A stretch of 41,055 nucleotides of DNA from Oscillospiraceae bacterium (GTDB lineage: Bacteria > Bacillota > Clostridia > Oscillospirales > Oscillospiraceae): positions 1 through 41,055 of the forward strand of contig JAHHRX010000018.1 in assembly GCA_020025545.1 (NCBI GenBank), read 5' to 3'. The position numbers and the translations under genes were made by a program. The notes under the pieces were generated by a model. It was not told where the DNA came from, made no database searches, and was given only the letters and a program-made list of their open reading frames with translations. This document shows positions 24,239-33,963 of this stretch, piece by piece (position 1 is the first letter of the stretch; every line of letters begins with the position of its first letter).

Positions 24239-26731
24239 TTACTTTACGATCAAATTGACAAGTTTATTTTTGACCACAATGGTTTTTACGATGCTGCCGC
24301 CCTGCTTTTCCAGGAACCGGGCGATTTTTTCGTCCGCCACTGCATTGGCAACCACAGTATCGTTGTCGAGATCTGCTTCCATGACCACAGTGCCGCGCAT
24401 TTTACCGTTGACCTGAACAGCCATGGTAATTTCGCTGTCCCTGCACTTTTCCTCACTGTAAGCAGGCCATGCAGACACGGAGCAAATTCCCTCAAAGCCC
24501 TTGTTCTCCCAGATTTCGTCGCAGATATGGGGTGCGAAGGGAGAAAGCAGGGTGATAAAGGTTCTGAGTTCTGCCAGATTTGCATTTTTATCAATCTGGT
24601 TCAGCAGAGCCATCAAGGCTGCAATGGCGGTGTTGGGCTTCAGATTATCGATATCCTCGGTTACCTTCTTGATGGTCTTATGCATAGCGGACATATTGGC
24701 ATGAGAATACTCAGTTTCCTGATCTGTTACCCGCTCTGCCATATTCCAAACACGGTCCAGGAAGCGCTTGCAGCCCTTTACCGCATTGGGCGACCAAGTC
24801 GCAGCCTTTTCGAAGTCACCGATAAACATGACATAGAGCCGCATGGTATCAGCGCCGTATTCCCGGATCACATCGTCCGGGTTTACCACATTGCCCAAAG
24901 ACTTGGACATCTTGACAGCGGGACGCAGTGCATCCGCGCCATACTTGGCAATCATGGCATCCTTATCTTCCTGCTTATCAAAATTACCGATATAGTGAGG
25001 ATTTTCGCCCAAAATCATGCCATGGCTGGTGCGCTTTGCGTAGGGCTCTTTGGTGGGAACCACGCCGATGTCATAGAGGAACTTGTGCCAGAACCGGCTG
25101 TACAGCAGGTGCAGTGTGGTATGCTCCATACCTCCGTTGTACCAATCCACAGGGCTCCAGTATTCCAGCGCTTCCTTGGAAGCCAGTGCCTCGTCATTGT
25201 GAGGATCCATATACCGCAGGTAATACCAGGAGGAACCTGCCCACTGGGGCATGGTGTCCGTCTCCCGCTTGGCAGGGCCGCCGCAGCAGGGGCAGGTAGT
25301 GTTCACCCAGTCGGTAATGGCAGACAGCGGGCTTTCGCCGTCGTCGGTAGGCTCATAGCTTTCCACCTCCGGCAGAAGCAGGGGCAGCTGATCCTCAGGC
25401 AGAGGAACGGTGCCGCACTTGGGGCAATGGATAATGGGAATCGGCTCGCCCCAGTAACGCTGGCGGGAGAACACCCAGTCACGGAGTTTGAAGTTGGTCT
25501 TGGCTTCGCCAATTCCCTGCTCCTCCAGCCACTTGGTCATGGCAGGAATGGCTTCCTTCACAGTCATGCCATTGAGGAAGCCGGAATTTACCATGATGCC
25601 GGTATCATCCTTCAACGTAAATGCAGCTTCTTCCACATTGCCGCCAGCAACCACCTCCACAATGTCGCAGCCAAAAGCCTTTGCAAAGGCCCAGTCACGG
25701 TCATCATGCGCGGGAACTGCCATAATAGCGCCGGTGCCATAAGTGGAAAGCACATAGTCGGAAATGAAAATGGGAATCTCCTTGCCGTTTACGGGGTTGA
25801 TACCCATAACGCCGTCAAGCTTTACGCCGGTCTTTTCCTTGTTAAGCTCTGTCCGCTCCAAATCGGACTTGGAAGCAGCCAAAGCCTGATAGGCCTTGAT
25901 TTCTTCGACATTGCCCAGCTTATCCATCCACTTTTCGATGAGTGCGTGTTCCGGAGACAAAACCATATAGGTTGCACCGAAAAGTGTATCGGGGCGGGTA
26001 GTGTAAACAAGGATCTCATCCCCCAGGGTAGACCGGAACTTTACCTCAGCGCCGTGGCTGCGGCCAATCCAGTTGGTCTGCTGAGCCTTCACCCGGTCAA
26101 CAAAGTCCACATCCTCCAAATCGTCAATGAGACGGTCTGCGTACTTAGTGATGCGGAGCATCCACTGGCTCTTTTCCTTGCGGATGACTGGTGCGCCGCA
26201 GCGCTCACATACGCCCTCTACCACTTCTTCGTTGGCAAGGACACACTTACAGCTGGTACACCAGTTAACCGGCATTTTTGCCTTATAGGCAAGACCGTTC
26301 TTGTAAAGCTGCAGGAAAATCCACTGGGTCCACTTAAAGTACTTGGGATCCGTGGTATTGATCTCCCGATCCCAGTCGAAGCTGTAACCCAGCGCCTTCA
26401 GCTGGCGGCGGAAGTTTTTGATATTGTTCTCCGTAACGATCCGGGGATGAATATGATTTTTGATGGCAAAGTTTTCCGTGGGCAGTCCGAAAGCGTCATA
26501 CCCCATAGGAAACAGCACATTCTTGCCATCCATTCTCTTCTTACGGGCAATAATGTCCATGGCAGTGTAGGGTCTGGGGTGACCCACATGCAAGCCGGCC
26601 GCAGAAGGATAAGGAAACTCTACCAATGCGTAGAATTTTTCCTTTTCGCTGCCGTTGACTGCGGCATAGAGATTTTTCTCTTCCCAGATTTTCTGCCATT
26701 TGGACTCAATGGCTGTAAAATCATATTTCAT
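24239..26731 (-). CDS. leuS: Leucyl-tRNA synthetase
   Basis: A class I aminoacyl-tRNA synthetase that charges tRNA-Leu. The 830-residue protein is full length for the bacterial type. It has the HVGH (48-51) version of the HIGH motif, KMSKS in VKMSKSLGNVV, a cysteine pair set CTSCKCV/CERCG, a second CPKC/CPCC set, a CP1 editing domain between them and a C-terminal anticodon-binding domain. GAGAGGTG precedes the ATG. It lies 26 bases after rsfS and is the last gene of the smc operon. No T-box leader was seen, so control must come from the operon. Confidence 0.97.
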   Translation of the reverse strand: MKYDFTAIESKWQKIWEEKNLYAAVNGSEKEKFYALVEFPYPSAAGLHVGHPRPYTAMDIIARKKRMDGKNVLFPMGYDAFGLPTENFAIKNHIHPRIVTENNIKNFRRQLKALGYSFDWDREINTTDPKYFKWTQWIFLQLYKNGLAYKAKMPVNWCTSCKCVLANEEVVEGVCERCGAPVIRKEKSQWMLRITKYADRLIDDLEDVDFVDRVKAQQTNWIGRSHGAEVKFRSTLGDEILVYTTRPDTLFGATYMVLSPEHALIEKWMDKLGNVEEIKAYQALAASKSDLERTELNKEKTGVKLDGVMGINPVNGKEIPIFISDYVLSTYGTGAIMAVPAHDDRDWAFAKAFGCDIVEVVAGGNVEEAAFTLKDDTGIMVNSGFLNGMTVKEAIPAMTKWLEEQGIGEAKTNFKLRDWVFSRQRYWGEPIPIIHCPKCGTVPLPEDQLPLLLPEVESYEPTDDGESPLSAITDWVNTTCPCCGGPAKRETDTMPQWAGSSWYYLRYMDPHNDEALASKEALEYWSPVDWYNGGMEHTTLHLLYSRFWHKFLYDIGVVPTKEPYAKRTSHGMILGENPHYIGNFDKQEDKDAMIAKYGADALRPAVKMSKSLGNVVNPDDVIREYGADTMRLYVMFIGDFEKAATWSPNAVKGCKRFLDRVWNMAERVTDQETEYSHANMSAMHKTIKKVTEDIDNLKPNTAIAALMALLNQIDKNANLAELRTFITLLSPFAPHICDEIWENKGFEGICSVSAWPAYSEEKCRDSEITMAVQVNGKMRGTVVMEADLDNDTVVANAVADEKIARFLEKQGGSIVKTIVVKNKLVNLIVK

Positions 26732-26757
26732 GGAAACGCACCTCTCTCAAGCGTAAA

Positions 26758-27117
26758 TTATTCTGTAATGATATCCTGAAGATTGATCTGCTCTGCATCT
26801 GCCCACAGGCGCTCCAGATCGTAGAATTTCCGTGCTTCCTCCGTAAAAACATGGACAACGACGGAACCGAAGTCCAGCAGCTCCCAGGCGTTGCCCCGAT
26901 GCCCCTCCCTGCTCAGCATGGTCTCACCCAGCTGTTCCAGCGTGTATTCGGCGTAGTCGCAAAGGGTCTTTACATGGGTGTTGGAGGTACCGGTGCAGAT
27001 AATAAAGTAGTCTGCAAGGCTCGATACCTTGTCAATTTTCAGCAGCTTGATATCCATGCCCTTTTTGGCATCCAAAGTTTTCGTAACCTCGTAAGCTACT
27101 TCTTTTGCAGTAAGCAT
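26758..27117 (-). CDS. rsfS: Ribosome silencing factor RsfS
   Basis: Binds ribosomal protein L14 and blocks subunit joining when nutrients run low. The 119-residue length and the stretches SSLADYFIICTGTSNTHVK and GSVVVHVFTEEARKFYDLERLW are characteristic. The ATG at 27117 is used. The frame is open to 27192, but that part overlaps the upstream gene. An AAAGGA site lies 12 bases before the ATG, rather far. The conserved order nadD/yqeK-rsfS is kept. Confidence 0.94.
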   Translation of the reverse strand: MLTAKEVAYEVTKTLDAKKGMDIKLLKIDKVSSLADYFIICTGTSNTHVKTLCDYAEYTLEQLGETMLSREGHRGNAWELLDFGSVVVHVFTEEARKFYDLERLWADAEQINLQDIITE

Positions 27118-27148
27118 ATCGTTAATCGTTCCTTTCTGATATGAAGGG

Positions 27149-28195
27149 TCATTTGCTTCGCTGCAGCCATGCAAGGGCTTCCAGCGATTCATTGGAAATC
27201 TGTCTGTTTTCCCGGCGCAGCATATCCATAGTCATGGTAAGGCCCAGTTTGAGGGCTTCGTCAATATCCTCAAAGGCCAACTGCCGCAGCTTCTCAACGC
27301 CGGAAAAATCCCGGTTGGGCTCCATATAATCTGCCACATAAATAATCTTTTCCAGCAGGTTCATATCGGCCTTGCCGGTGGTGTGATGCCGAATTGCTTC
27401 CACCACCGCAGGATTTTCACCGAAAACACGATCCGCCACCAAACTGCCGGTGAGGGCATGGAGTGTTTTCGGATTTTGTGTAAAAAATGCATCTAACAAT
27501 ATACCATATCCACGGCACAAAGTCAATTGTAGCGGACCGTCCAACGCTTTGGTGATATCATGCAGGATGCCGGCACGGGAAGCATCCACTTCATTCGCTC
27601 CCCACCGCTTTGCGAGCTTCACCGCAGTATCCCGGCATCCCAGCACATGGGCCACCCGATTGGGTTTCAGCAGAGAAACCACCACCTGCTCCAAGCGATC
27701 CATGGAAAGGTGCCGATATTCATCCGAAAATCCATAGAGACGGTTTTCCTCGATATAATCGGCTATAGCTGCCGGCAACAACGGACGCGCGCAGCGGAAT
27801 GCCGCCAATCGGCGCAGCTGTTCCTGCGGAACCTCTTCATCCTGCGGCAGCACCTGCCGGTGCCAGTGCGCACTCAAAGGTTCGATCTTATCTTCGTCCC
27901 ACGGCTCCGTCAGCAGGAAAAGCTTTCCTCCGGGGCACTCCGTTTCTATGCGCACAGCGGCTTCGGCAAGACCGGCTGCTTCCGTTGTGACCGTGCAGCT
28001 GTCCACAGTCTTTGCCGCCATACGGAGCATTTCCATCTGTTGGCACAATTCAGGTGCGCCGGGATCTTTCCGCCCGGGAAGGGGCAGTAGTATCAGTCGA
28101 TTCAGCCCAAGGCGCTTTGCCGCCTCAGATGCCTTTGCCAGCCGATCCATACGGGGCGGCTGAAAGATGCTGCAATAGATGCCGATTCGTTCCAT
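27149..28195 (-). CDS. yqeK: Degenerate NadD domain fused to YqeK-type HD phosphohydrolase
   Basis: Residues 1-155 align with nicotinate-mononucleotide adenylyltransferase NadD: GIYCSIFQPPRMDRL (5-19) fits GIFGGTFDPPHxGHL, and LPAAIADYIEENRLYG fits the NadD end. Both active-site histidines are arginine and the ISSTxIR motif is not recognisable, so NadD activity is unlikely. Residues 160-348 are a YqeK HD domain with H183, H212-D213, H246, H270-H271 and D289, matching Ap4A hydrolases. In Bacillus nadD and yqeK are separate neighbours between yhbY and rsfS, so this is a fusion. The ATG at 28195 has a GGGGGAG site 9 bases away, and the TTG at 28201 is too close to it. Confidence 0.85.
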   Translation of the reverse strand: MERIGIYCSIFQPPRMDRLAKASEAAKRLGLNRLILLPLPGRKDPGAPELCQQMEMLRMAAKTVDSCTVTTEAAGLAEAAVRIETECPGGKLFLLTEPWDEDKIEPLSAHWHRQVLPQDEEVPQEQLRRLAAFRCARPLLPAAIADYIEENRLYGFSDEYRHLSMDRLEQVVVSLLKPNRVAHVLGCRDTAVKLAKRWGANEVDASRAGILHDITKALDGPLQLTLCRGYGILLDAFFTQNPKTLHALTGSLVADRVFGENPAVVEAIRHHTTGKADMNLLEKIIYVADYMEPNRDFSGVEKLRQLAFEDIDEALKLGLTMTMDMLRRENRQISNESLEALAWLQRSK

Positions 28196-28253
28196 TGACA
28201 ATTTCTCCCCCTATCCAAATTTCTACTGATAATATTTTTTACTTATGGAACAG

Positions 28254-28724
28254 TCAGTCTTCGCCTCGCAGCTGCTTTTCCCGGCTGCGCTCAATGGCCT
28301 TTTCAATAGCCTGCTGGCGGAAATACTGATTTCTTTCCTCACGCTGCATTTTTGCAGCGTGACGGCGGGCACGGATGCCCTTACGGACGGGGTCCGCTTT
28401 AGCCGCAGACACAGTCTTTCGTTTTGCTCTGCCGGACTGATTGCGCTCCTGCTGGCACTTTTCACTGAAACGGTAGATAACGAATTTGGTGCCGATCACC
28501 GCAACGCCTTCAGCGCCGGTGGCTTCACAGATGGCATCGCTGACCTCTCTTGGGGTCATCATGGCGCCTTCCAGCACCTTGCCCTTCACCAGCTCCCGGG
28601 CAGTGAGAATATTTTCCGCCTCAGCAATCACGCCGTCGGTAACGCCGCCCTTGCCCACAATCAAAGTGGTTTCCAATGTATTTGCCTGAGCCCGCAGCTG
28701 GGCTCTTTCCTTACTTGTCAGCAT
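28254..28724 (-). CDS. yhbY: YhbY-family RNA-binding CRM protein with basic C-terminal extension
   Basis: A CRM-domain protein bound to pre-50S ribosomal subunits in E. coli. Residues 1-97 form the domain, with GKGGVTDGVIAEA (about 24-36) as the GxxG loop. The usual protein ends there. Here about 60 residues rich in K, R, Q and E continue to residue 156 and probably form a basic helix. The ATG at 28724 has AAGGAGG 6 bases upstream, and the start overlaps rdgB by 14 bases. Confidence 0.92.
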   Translation of the reverse strand: MLTSKERAQLRAQANTLETTLIVGKGGVTDGVIAEAENILTARELVKGKVLEGAMMTPREVSDAICEATGAEGVAVIGTKFVIYRFSEKCQQERNQSGRAKRKTVSAAKADPVRKGIRARRHAAKMQREERNQYFRQQAIEKAIERSREKQLRGED

Positions 28725-29316
28725 AATCTGCCTCCTTGAGTTTCTGATAGAATCGTTTAAGCGCCTGTGCACGGTGAGAGACCCGGTTCTTTTCCTCCGC
28801 TGTCAGCTGGGCAAAGGCTTTTTTGAAAGGCGGATAGTAGAAAATCGGATCATATCCGAATCCATTCTCCCCTACCGGCTCACGCAGGAGCATACCGTGG
28901 ACTTCTCCACGGGCCTGAATTGTCTTGCCCTCCGGGGTCACCATAGTGATGACACAGACAAATTTTGCCTGCCGCTGATCGTCCGGCACATTTTCCGTAT
29001 TTTTCAGGAGGAGCTTCAGCCTGCCGAAATCGTCAAGGCTTTCATCAAAGCCGTAACGGGCAGAATAAATCCCGGGCTCCCCGTTGAGAGCCTCCACCGC
29101 AATACCGGAATCATCCGCCAAAGCAGGAAGCCCCGTGGCCTTCATAACCGCCTCTGCCTTGATGAAAGAATTTTCCTCAAATGTAGTGCCGGTTTCCTCT
29201 ACATCAATATCCAGACCCAACTGGGACTGAAGCACCAGCTCGATGCCAAATTGTTCGGTTATTTTGCTGATTTCCACAAGTTTATGGGGATTTTTACTTG
29301 CAAGAACTACTTTCAT
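28711..29316 (-). CDS. rdgB: RdgB/HAM1 non-canonical purine NTP pyrophosphatase
   Basis: Hydrolyses dITP and XTP to monophosphates and keeps the nucleotide pool clean. The 201-residue protein has SKNPHKL, TFEENSFIKA, LADDSGI, GFGYDPIF and RVSHRAQAL, all in family order. The ATG at 29316 is 10 bases after the ftsY stop, with a TGAGGA site overlapping that stop. The longer frame starts inside ftsY and is rejected. Confidence 0.96.
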   Translation of the reverse strand: MKVVLASKNPHKLVEISKITEQFGIELVLQSQLGLDIDVEETGTTFEENSFIKAEAVMKATGLPALADDSGIAVEALNGEPGIYSARYGFDESLDDFGRLKLLLKNTENVPDDQRQAKFVCVITMVTPEGKTIQARGEVHGMLLREPVGENGFGYDPIFYYPPFKKAFAQLTAEEKNRVSHRAQALKRFYQKLKEADYADK

Positions 29317-29326
29317 TTTCTTATCC

Positions 29327-30232
29327 TCACAGAAGTGCATCCACAAAATCTCTGGCTACGAAGGGCATCAGATCGTCGGCCTGCTCGCCCACACCGATGA
29401 ATTTCACCGGAATTTGCAGCGCATCGGAAACAGCGATTACGATACCGCCCTTGGCAGTACCGTCCAGCTTGGTCAGTGCCACGGCTGTAACACCGGCAAT
29501 TTCCTTGAACTGTTTTGCCTGAATAAGTCCGTTCTGACCGGTGGTGCCGTCCAGCACCAGCAGAACCTCTCTGGAGCTGTCTGGCAGCTCCCGCTCCACA
29601 ATACGGCTGATTTTATTCAGCTCGTTCATCAGGTTCTGCTTATTGTGGAGCCGTCCGGCAGTGTCAATGAGAATCACATCAGACTGCCGTGCCTTAGCGG
29701 CCTGAATACCGTCAAACACCACAGAGGCAGGGTCTGCGCCCTCGTGCTGGCGGACAATATCCGCACCGCTGCGGCCTGCCCAGATCTCCAGCTGATCAGC
29801 GGCAGCTGCACGGAAAGTATCTCCCGCCACCAGCATCACCTTTTTCCCCTGTTTTCCCAGCTGCGTGGCGATCTTGCCGATGGTTGTGGTCTTGCCCACG
29901 CCGTTTACACCGATCACCAGAACTACGCTGGGTACAGTGTCCATTTTGAGCTGGGTATCTCCAACATTCAGCATATCCACAAGAATTTCTTTCAGGGCCT
30001 GCTTGGCCTCTTCCGTGGTCTTCAGATGCCGTTCCTTTACGGTTCTGCGCAGCCGCTCGGAGGCTTTCACCGCTGTATCCACCCCCAGATCCGCAAGGAT
30101 CAGGCTTTCTTCCAGCTCATCATAAAAATCATCGTTGATTTCGCTGAATCCGCTGAACACACTGCCCAGAGAATCACTGAGGGCATTTCTGGTCTTGGTA
30201 AGACCGGCTTTGATCTTTTCAAAAAATCCCAT
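29327..30232 (-). CDS. ftsY: Signal recognition particle receptor FtsY
   Basis: A SRP GTPase that docks ribosome-SRP complexes to the membrane translocon. The 301 residues are only the NG domain: an N-terminal four-helix bundle and the G domain with GVNGVGKTTT (108-117), DTFRAAAADQL, DTAGR and TKLDGTAKGG. The acidic A domain of the E. coli protein is missing, as in most Firmicutes. It begins 9 bases after the smc stop. Confidence 0.97.
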   Translation of the reverse strand: MGFFEKIKAGLTKTRNALSDSLGSVFSGFSEINDDFYDELEESLILADLGVDTAVKASERLRRTVKERHLKTTEEAKQALKEILVDMLNVGDTQLKMDTVPSVVLVIGVNGVGKTTTIGKIATQLGKQGKKVMLVAGDTFRAAAADQLEIWAGRSGADIVRQHEGADPASVVFDGIQAAKARQSDVILIDTAGRLHNKQNLMNELNKISRIVERELPDSSREVLLVLDGTTGQNGLIQAKQFKEIAGVTAVALTKLDGTAKGGIVIAVSDALQIPVKFIGVGEQADDLMPFVARDFVDALL

Positions 30233-30241
30233 ATTTGCTCC

Positions 30242-33200
30242 TTACTCTACAATACCGAGATATTCTTCCATCTGATTCAGGTCCAGCCGCAGCAGCTTGC
30301 TGACGCCCTGTTCCTGCATCGTAACACCGTACAGCACATCGGATGCTTCCATAGTGCCTCTACGGTGGGTAATAACAATAAACTGGGTCTTTTCGCTGAG
30401 ATTATGCAGGTAGTTTGCAAATCGCTCAACATTTCGGTCATCCAGTGCCGCATCGATCTCATCCAGCATACAGAAAGGTGTCGGCCGTACCATCAGAATC
30501 GCAAAATAGAGCGCAATCGCAACAAACGCCTTTTCACCGCCGGACAGCAGCGTTATGGTCTTGACCTGTTTTCCGGGGGGCTGTACACGGATTTCAATGC
30601 CGCAGGTAAGCGGCTCCTCCGGATCCTCCAAAATAAGCTGTCCCTTGCCGCCGCCGAACATTTCTTCAAACACACGGCCGAAATGGTGATTTATCTTTTG
30701 GAATTCCTCAACAAAAATTGTGGTCATTTCCTTGGTGATATCCCGGATGATGCTCTCAAGCTCCCGCTTGGAGGTAAGCACATCGTCCCGCTGCTCCGCC
30801 AGATAGGTATATCGCTCGTTGACCCGGGCATATTCCTCAATGGCACCCAGATTGGGAGTGCCCAGCATGGTGATCTTCCGTTTCAGTTCCGACACACGGC
30901 GGTTTCCGGCAGCGACGGATTCAATCTCGCCCTTATGTTCTCCGGCGGTCCCCGGTGTCAGCCCGTAGGAATCCCACAGCTTGTCTATAATCTGCTTTTC
31001 TTCCAGAGATGTCGTGAGCTTCTTCTGTTCCAGCAGTGCACAGGCACGCTCCATGTTAAGGATGTCTTTGTTCTTTTCCTGCCCGTCCCGCTCGCATCTG
31101 GTTTTGGAGGCTTCCGCCTCGGCACGGCTGGTCATCACAGTCTGCAATTCCTGCTTTTCCTTTTGTGCCTGCTCATCATTTTCCAGCTGCCGCTGGCGAA
31201 GAAATTCAATTTCCGTCTCCAGACGCTGTGTTTCGGAGCGAATATCCTCAATCAGTTTCAGCTTGTTGGCACGGTCGCCCTCCATGGCGCTGCGCAGTCC
31301 TTTAAGGTCTTCGATATGCGCCCGGGCCGTTGACTTCTCCGCTTCCAGAGCCGCCGTTTCGGTTTTCAGTGCCGTCATCCGGTCCGTCAGATTGCCGGTG
31401 GCTGCTGCAGTCTCGCTTTGGCTGCCTTCCAGAGAAGCAATGCTCTCCCGGGTGGATGCCAGCTGCGCAGTGTAAACCTGAATCTTTGCCTGATTGGCCG
31501 CCAAACGCTCCCGGTCGGATTGATCCCGGCGGTTAAGCGTCTCCAGCTCTCTGCCGGCGGATGCCTCCGCCTCCAATATGGCATTGAGCAGAATTTCATG
31601 CTGTTTTTCCTCTCCCTGCAGACGCAGCACCTGATCTTCCGCCTCACGGAGCTGATCTTTTGCAGTGCCAAGCTGGAATTCCACCTGATCTGCAAGGCGC
31701 TGGGCTTCCTGAAGCTCGGCCTCCGTCACAAGCTTTTTCTGCTGCAGGTCTTTTTCCTCTTCCGTAAGCTTTTCCAGCTCATTGGCCCGGGAAAGGATGC
31801 CGGATTCTCTGTTAATGCTGCCGCCGGTCATGGAACCGCCGGGGTTCATAACCTGTCCGTCCAGCGTGACAATCTTAAATCGGTTGCGGTAGTGATTTGC
31901 CATGGCAATCGCAGCATCCATATCCTGCACGATTACCGTTCTGCCTAAGAGATTGGAAATTACCGCCTTATACTGTCCGTCGCAGCTTACAAGGTCGGCC
32001 GCAATCCCCACAAAGCCCCGGAACTGATTAAGTCCCGTTTCATTCAGGCTCTTTGCCTGAATGCTGGAAAGCGGCAGGAAGGTGGCGCGTCCGCCGCCGG
32101 TTCGTTTTAAGTAGGAAATCGCTGCCTTGCCATCCTGCTCACTGCCCACAATGATTTGCTGCATGGCGGCACCCAAAGCGATCTCAATGGCCACCGCATA
32201 GCTGTTTTCCGTGCGGATCAGCCGGGAAACCGGCCCGTGGATATTCCGCAGATTCCCCCGCTGGGCCTCCTGCATCACCATACGGACGGATTTATTGTAG
32301 CTTTCAAAATCCCGCTCCATCGCCCGGAACACACGAGCCTTGGCGGAAACACTGTCCAGCCTGCTGCTCAGTGCCTTGAGCTTTTCGGCAATCTCCTTGC
32401 GCCGCCCAATACGGGTATTCTGCCGCAGCGTATAACCGCTGATGGTATTGCCCGCTGCAGCCACATCCTCCTGCGCCTTGCGCAGCCGGCTGCGGCATTC
32501 ATTCAGGGCGTTCTCTGCCTGTTGCTTTCGGCCGGCACCTGCCGCAAGGTCAGCCTGAAGCTGCTCCATCCGCTGGGAAGTTTCCTTCATGCTATCCTGC
32601 AGACCGCCGGTGTCCGCTTCCCGTCCGGCAATTTCCGCCGCCAGAGAAGTTTCTTTTCCCCGCAGCTCCAGAAACTGCCGGGTCATGCCTTGGGCATTGG
32701 CGGTCATAACGGTCAGCTCCTGCTGCAAGCCCTCCAGAATCTGCTTCTTCTCCGTCAGCTCACCACTGATCCTGCGTATACGCTCCTCTGCCTGCTCTAT
32801 CTGACTGACAACACCGCCGCTGCGGTCTGCCTCGCCCTGCAATTCGTTTTCAATGCGCTCCACATTGGCATTGTTGTTTTCCACATTACTTTTGAGAACA
32901 GCCATCTGGCCATCCAGCTGCTGATGGAGCGCCTCCAGCATATTGACCTTCTGACGGGCTGTTTCCAGTTCCCCGTCCTTCTGCCGCAAGGTCTGCCCCA
33001 GATCCTCCGCCTGTGCATAGAGCCGGTCCAGCTCATCGTGCGCCTGCTGCAATACAAAGGATGCCGAATTATAGTCCTCCTCTGCTTTTTGCGCAGCAGC
33101 AGAGAGTTTATCGAGCGTTTCCATCCAGACAGCAACTTCTACGCCTTTGAGTTCTTCTTTCAGCTCCAAATAGCGTTTTGCCTTTTCCGACTGGGCTTTC

Positions 33201-33814
33201 AGGGGTTCCAGCTGCATTTCCAGTTCTGAAACCTTATCACCGATGCGCAGAAGGTTATCTTCCGTATGCGCCAGTTTCCGCTCGGTTTCCTCTTTCCGAT
33301 GCCGATACTTGGAGATACCTGCTGCCTCTTCAAAGATTTCCCGTCGGTCTCCGCTCTTCAGGGACAGAATCTCGTCGATGCGTCCCTGTCCGATATTGGA
33401 GTAGCCCTCATGACCCAGACCGGTATCCATGAACATCTCATTGATATCCCGGAGCCTTGCAGACTGACGGTTGATATAGTATTCGCTGTCGCCGGAGCGA
33501 TAGTAGCGGCGGGTGACCATGACCTCGTCGGCATCGTACATAAGCGCCCGGTCAGAATTATCCAGTGTCAAAGTTGCCTCTGCAAATCCCACCGGACTGC
33601 GCTTTTGGGTGCCGCCGAAGATGACATCCTCCATTTTTGCGCCTCGGAGAGTCTTACTGCTCTGCTCGCCCATTACCCAGAGGATGGCATCTGAAATATT
33701 CGATTTACCGGAGCCATTCGGTCCCACGATGGCGGTGATATCATCGCCAAAGCGGATGAGTGTTTTATCCGGGAAGGACTTAAAGCCCTGCACTTCCAAT
33801 GATTTTAGATACAC
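30242..33814 (-). CDS. smc: Chromosome condensation ATPase SMC
   Basis: The core of the SMC-ScpA-ScpB complex that organises and separates chromosomes. The 1190-residue protein has the head Walker A GPNGSGKS (31-38), long coiled coils, a hinge in the middle, the ABC signature LSGGEK (1090-1095) and Walker B FCMLDE (1114-1119). The start codon is GTG at 33814, with a GAGG ribosome site 7 bases upstream. It is the first gene of the operon that continues through ftsY to leuS. Confidence 0.98.
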   Translation of the reverse strand: MYLKSLEVQGFKSFPDKTLIRFGDDITAIVGPNGSGKSNISDAILWVMGEQSSKTLRGAKMEDVIFGGTQKRSPVGFAEATLTLDNSDRALMYDADEVMVTRRYYRSGDSEYYINRQSARLRDINEMFMDTGLGHEGYSNIGQGRIDEILSLKSGDRREIFEEAAGISKYRHRKEETERKLAHTEDNLLRIGDKVSELEMQLEPLKAQSEKAKRYLELKEELKGVEVAVWMETLDKLSAAAQKAEEDYNSASFVLQQAHDELDRLYAQAEDLGQTLRQKDGELETARQKVNMLEALHQQLDGQMAVLKSNVENNNANVERIENELQGEADRSGGVVSQIEQAEERIRRISGELTEKKQILEGLQQELTVMTANAQGMTRQFLELRGKETSLAAEIAGREADTGGLQDSMKETSQRMEQLQADLAAGAGRKQQAENALNECRSRLRKAQEDVAAAGNTISGYTLRQNTRIGRRKEIAEKLKALSSRLDSVSAKARVFRAMERDFESYNKSVRMVMQEAQRGNLRNIHGPVSRLIRTENSYAVAIEIALGAAMQQIIVGSEQDGKAAISYLKRTGGGRATFLPLSSIQAKSLNETGLNQFRGFVGIAADLVSCDGQYKAVISNLLGRTVIVQDMDAAIAMANHYRNRFKIVTLDGQVMNPGGSMTGGSINRESGILSRANELEKLTEEEKDLQQKKLVTEAELQEAQRLADQVEFQLGTAKDQLREAEDQVLRLQGEEKQHEILLNAILEAEASAGRELETLNRRDQSDRERLAANQAKIQVYTAQLASTRESIASLEGSQSETAAATGNLTDRMTALKTETAALEAEKSTARAHIEDLKGLRSAMEGDRANKLKLIEDIRSETQRLETEIEFLRQRQLENDEQAQKEKQELQTVMTSRAEAEASKTRCERDGQEKNKDILNMERACALLEQKKLTTSLEEKQIIDKLWDSYGLTPGTAGEHKGEIESVAAGNRRVSELKRKITMLGTPNLGAIEEYARVNERYTYLAEQRDDVLTSKRELESIIRDITKEMTTIFVEEFQKINHHFGRVFEEMFGGGKGQLILEDPEEPLTCGIEIRVQPPGKQVKTITLLSGGEKAFVAIALYFAILMVRPTPFCMLDEIDAALDDRNVERFANYLHNLSEKTQFIVITHRRGTMEASDVLYGVTMQEQGVSKLLRLDLNQMEEYLGIVE

Positions 33815-33854
33815 AGTATAACCTCATTCTAAAATGTATAAAAAGAATCATTTT

Positions 33855-33883
33855 ATTTTACTCCAAAAATGAAAGAAAAGCAA
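33855..33883 (-). promoter_or_regulatory. Candidate promoter of the smc operon
   Basis: TTGCTT (33883-33878) and TAAAAT (33860-33855) are 17 bases apart on the minus strand in AT-rich DNA. The start near 33848 gives a leader of about 34 bases. The -35 match is only partial. Confidence 0.5.
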
Positions 33884-33963
33884 GGAATTCTTTGAATCTG
33901 ATTGACTTTCCGCCGAATTTTCCCATGCTGCAAAAAAGCATTCGGTTTTCTTCGCAATTTCCC

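Noticed and set aside
26732..26757. T-box leader for leuS
   Set aside because: Only 26 bases separate rsfS and leuS, with no T-box sequence; the gene is inside an operon.
24527..26779. 750-codon open frame on the plus strand opposite leuS
   Set aside because: It is fully antisense to an unmistakable LeuRS, has no plausible domains or ribosome site, and results from the codon bias of the true gene.
29243..31333. 696-codon open frame opposite ftsY and smc
   Set aside because: It spans the 3' parts of two certain genes on the other strand, has no recognisable domains and shows His/Leu/Gln-rich shadow composition.
33918..33950. CCGAAT/ATTCGG dyad before the PdaA-like gene as a terminator
   Set aside because: No plus-strand gene ends upstream of it and the stem is interrupted by a large bulge.
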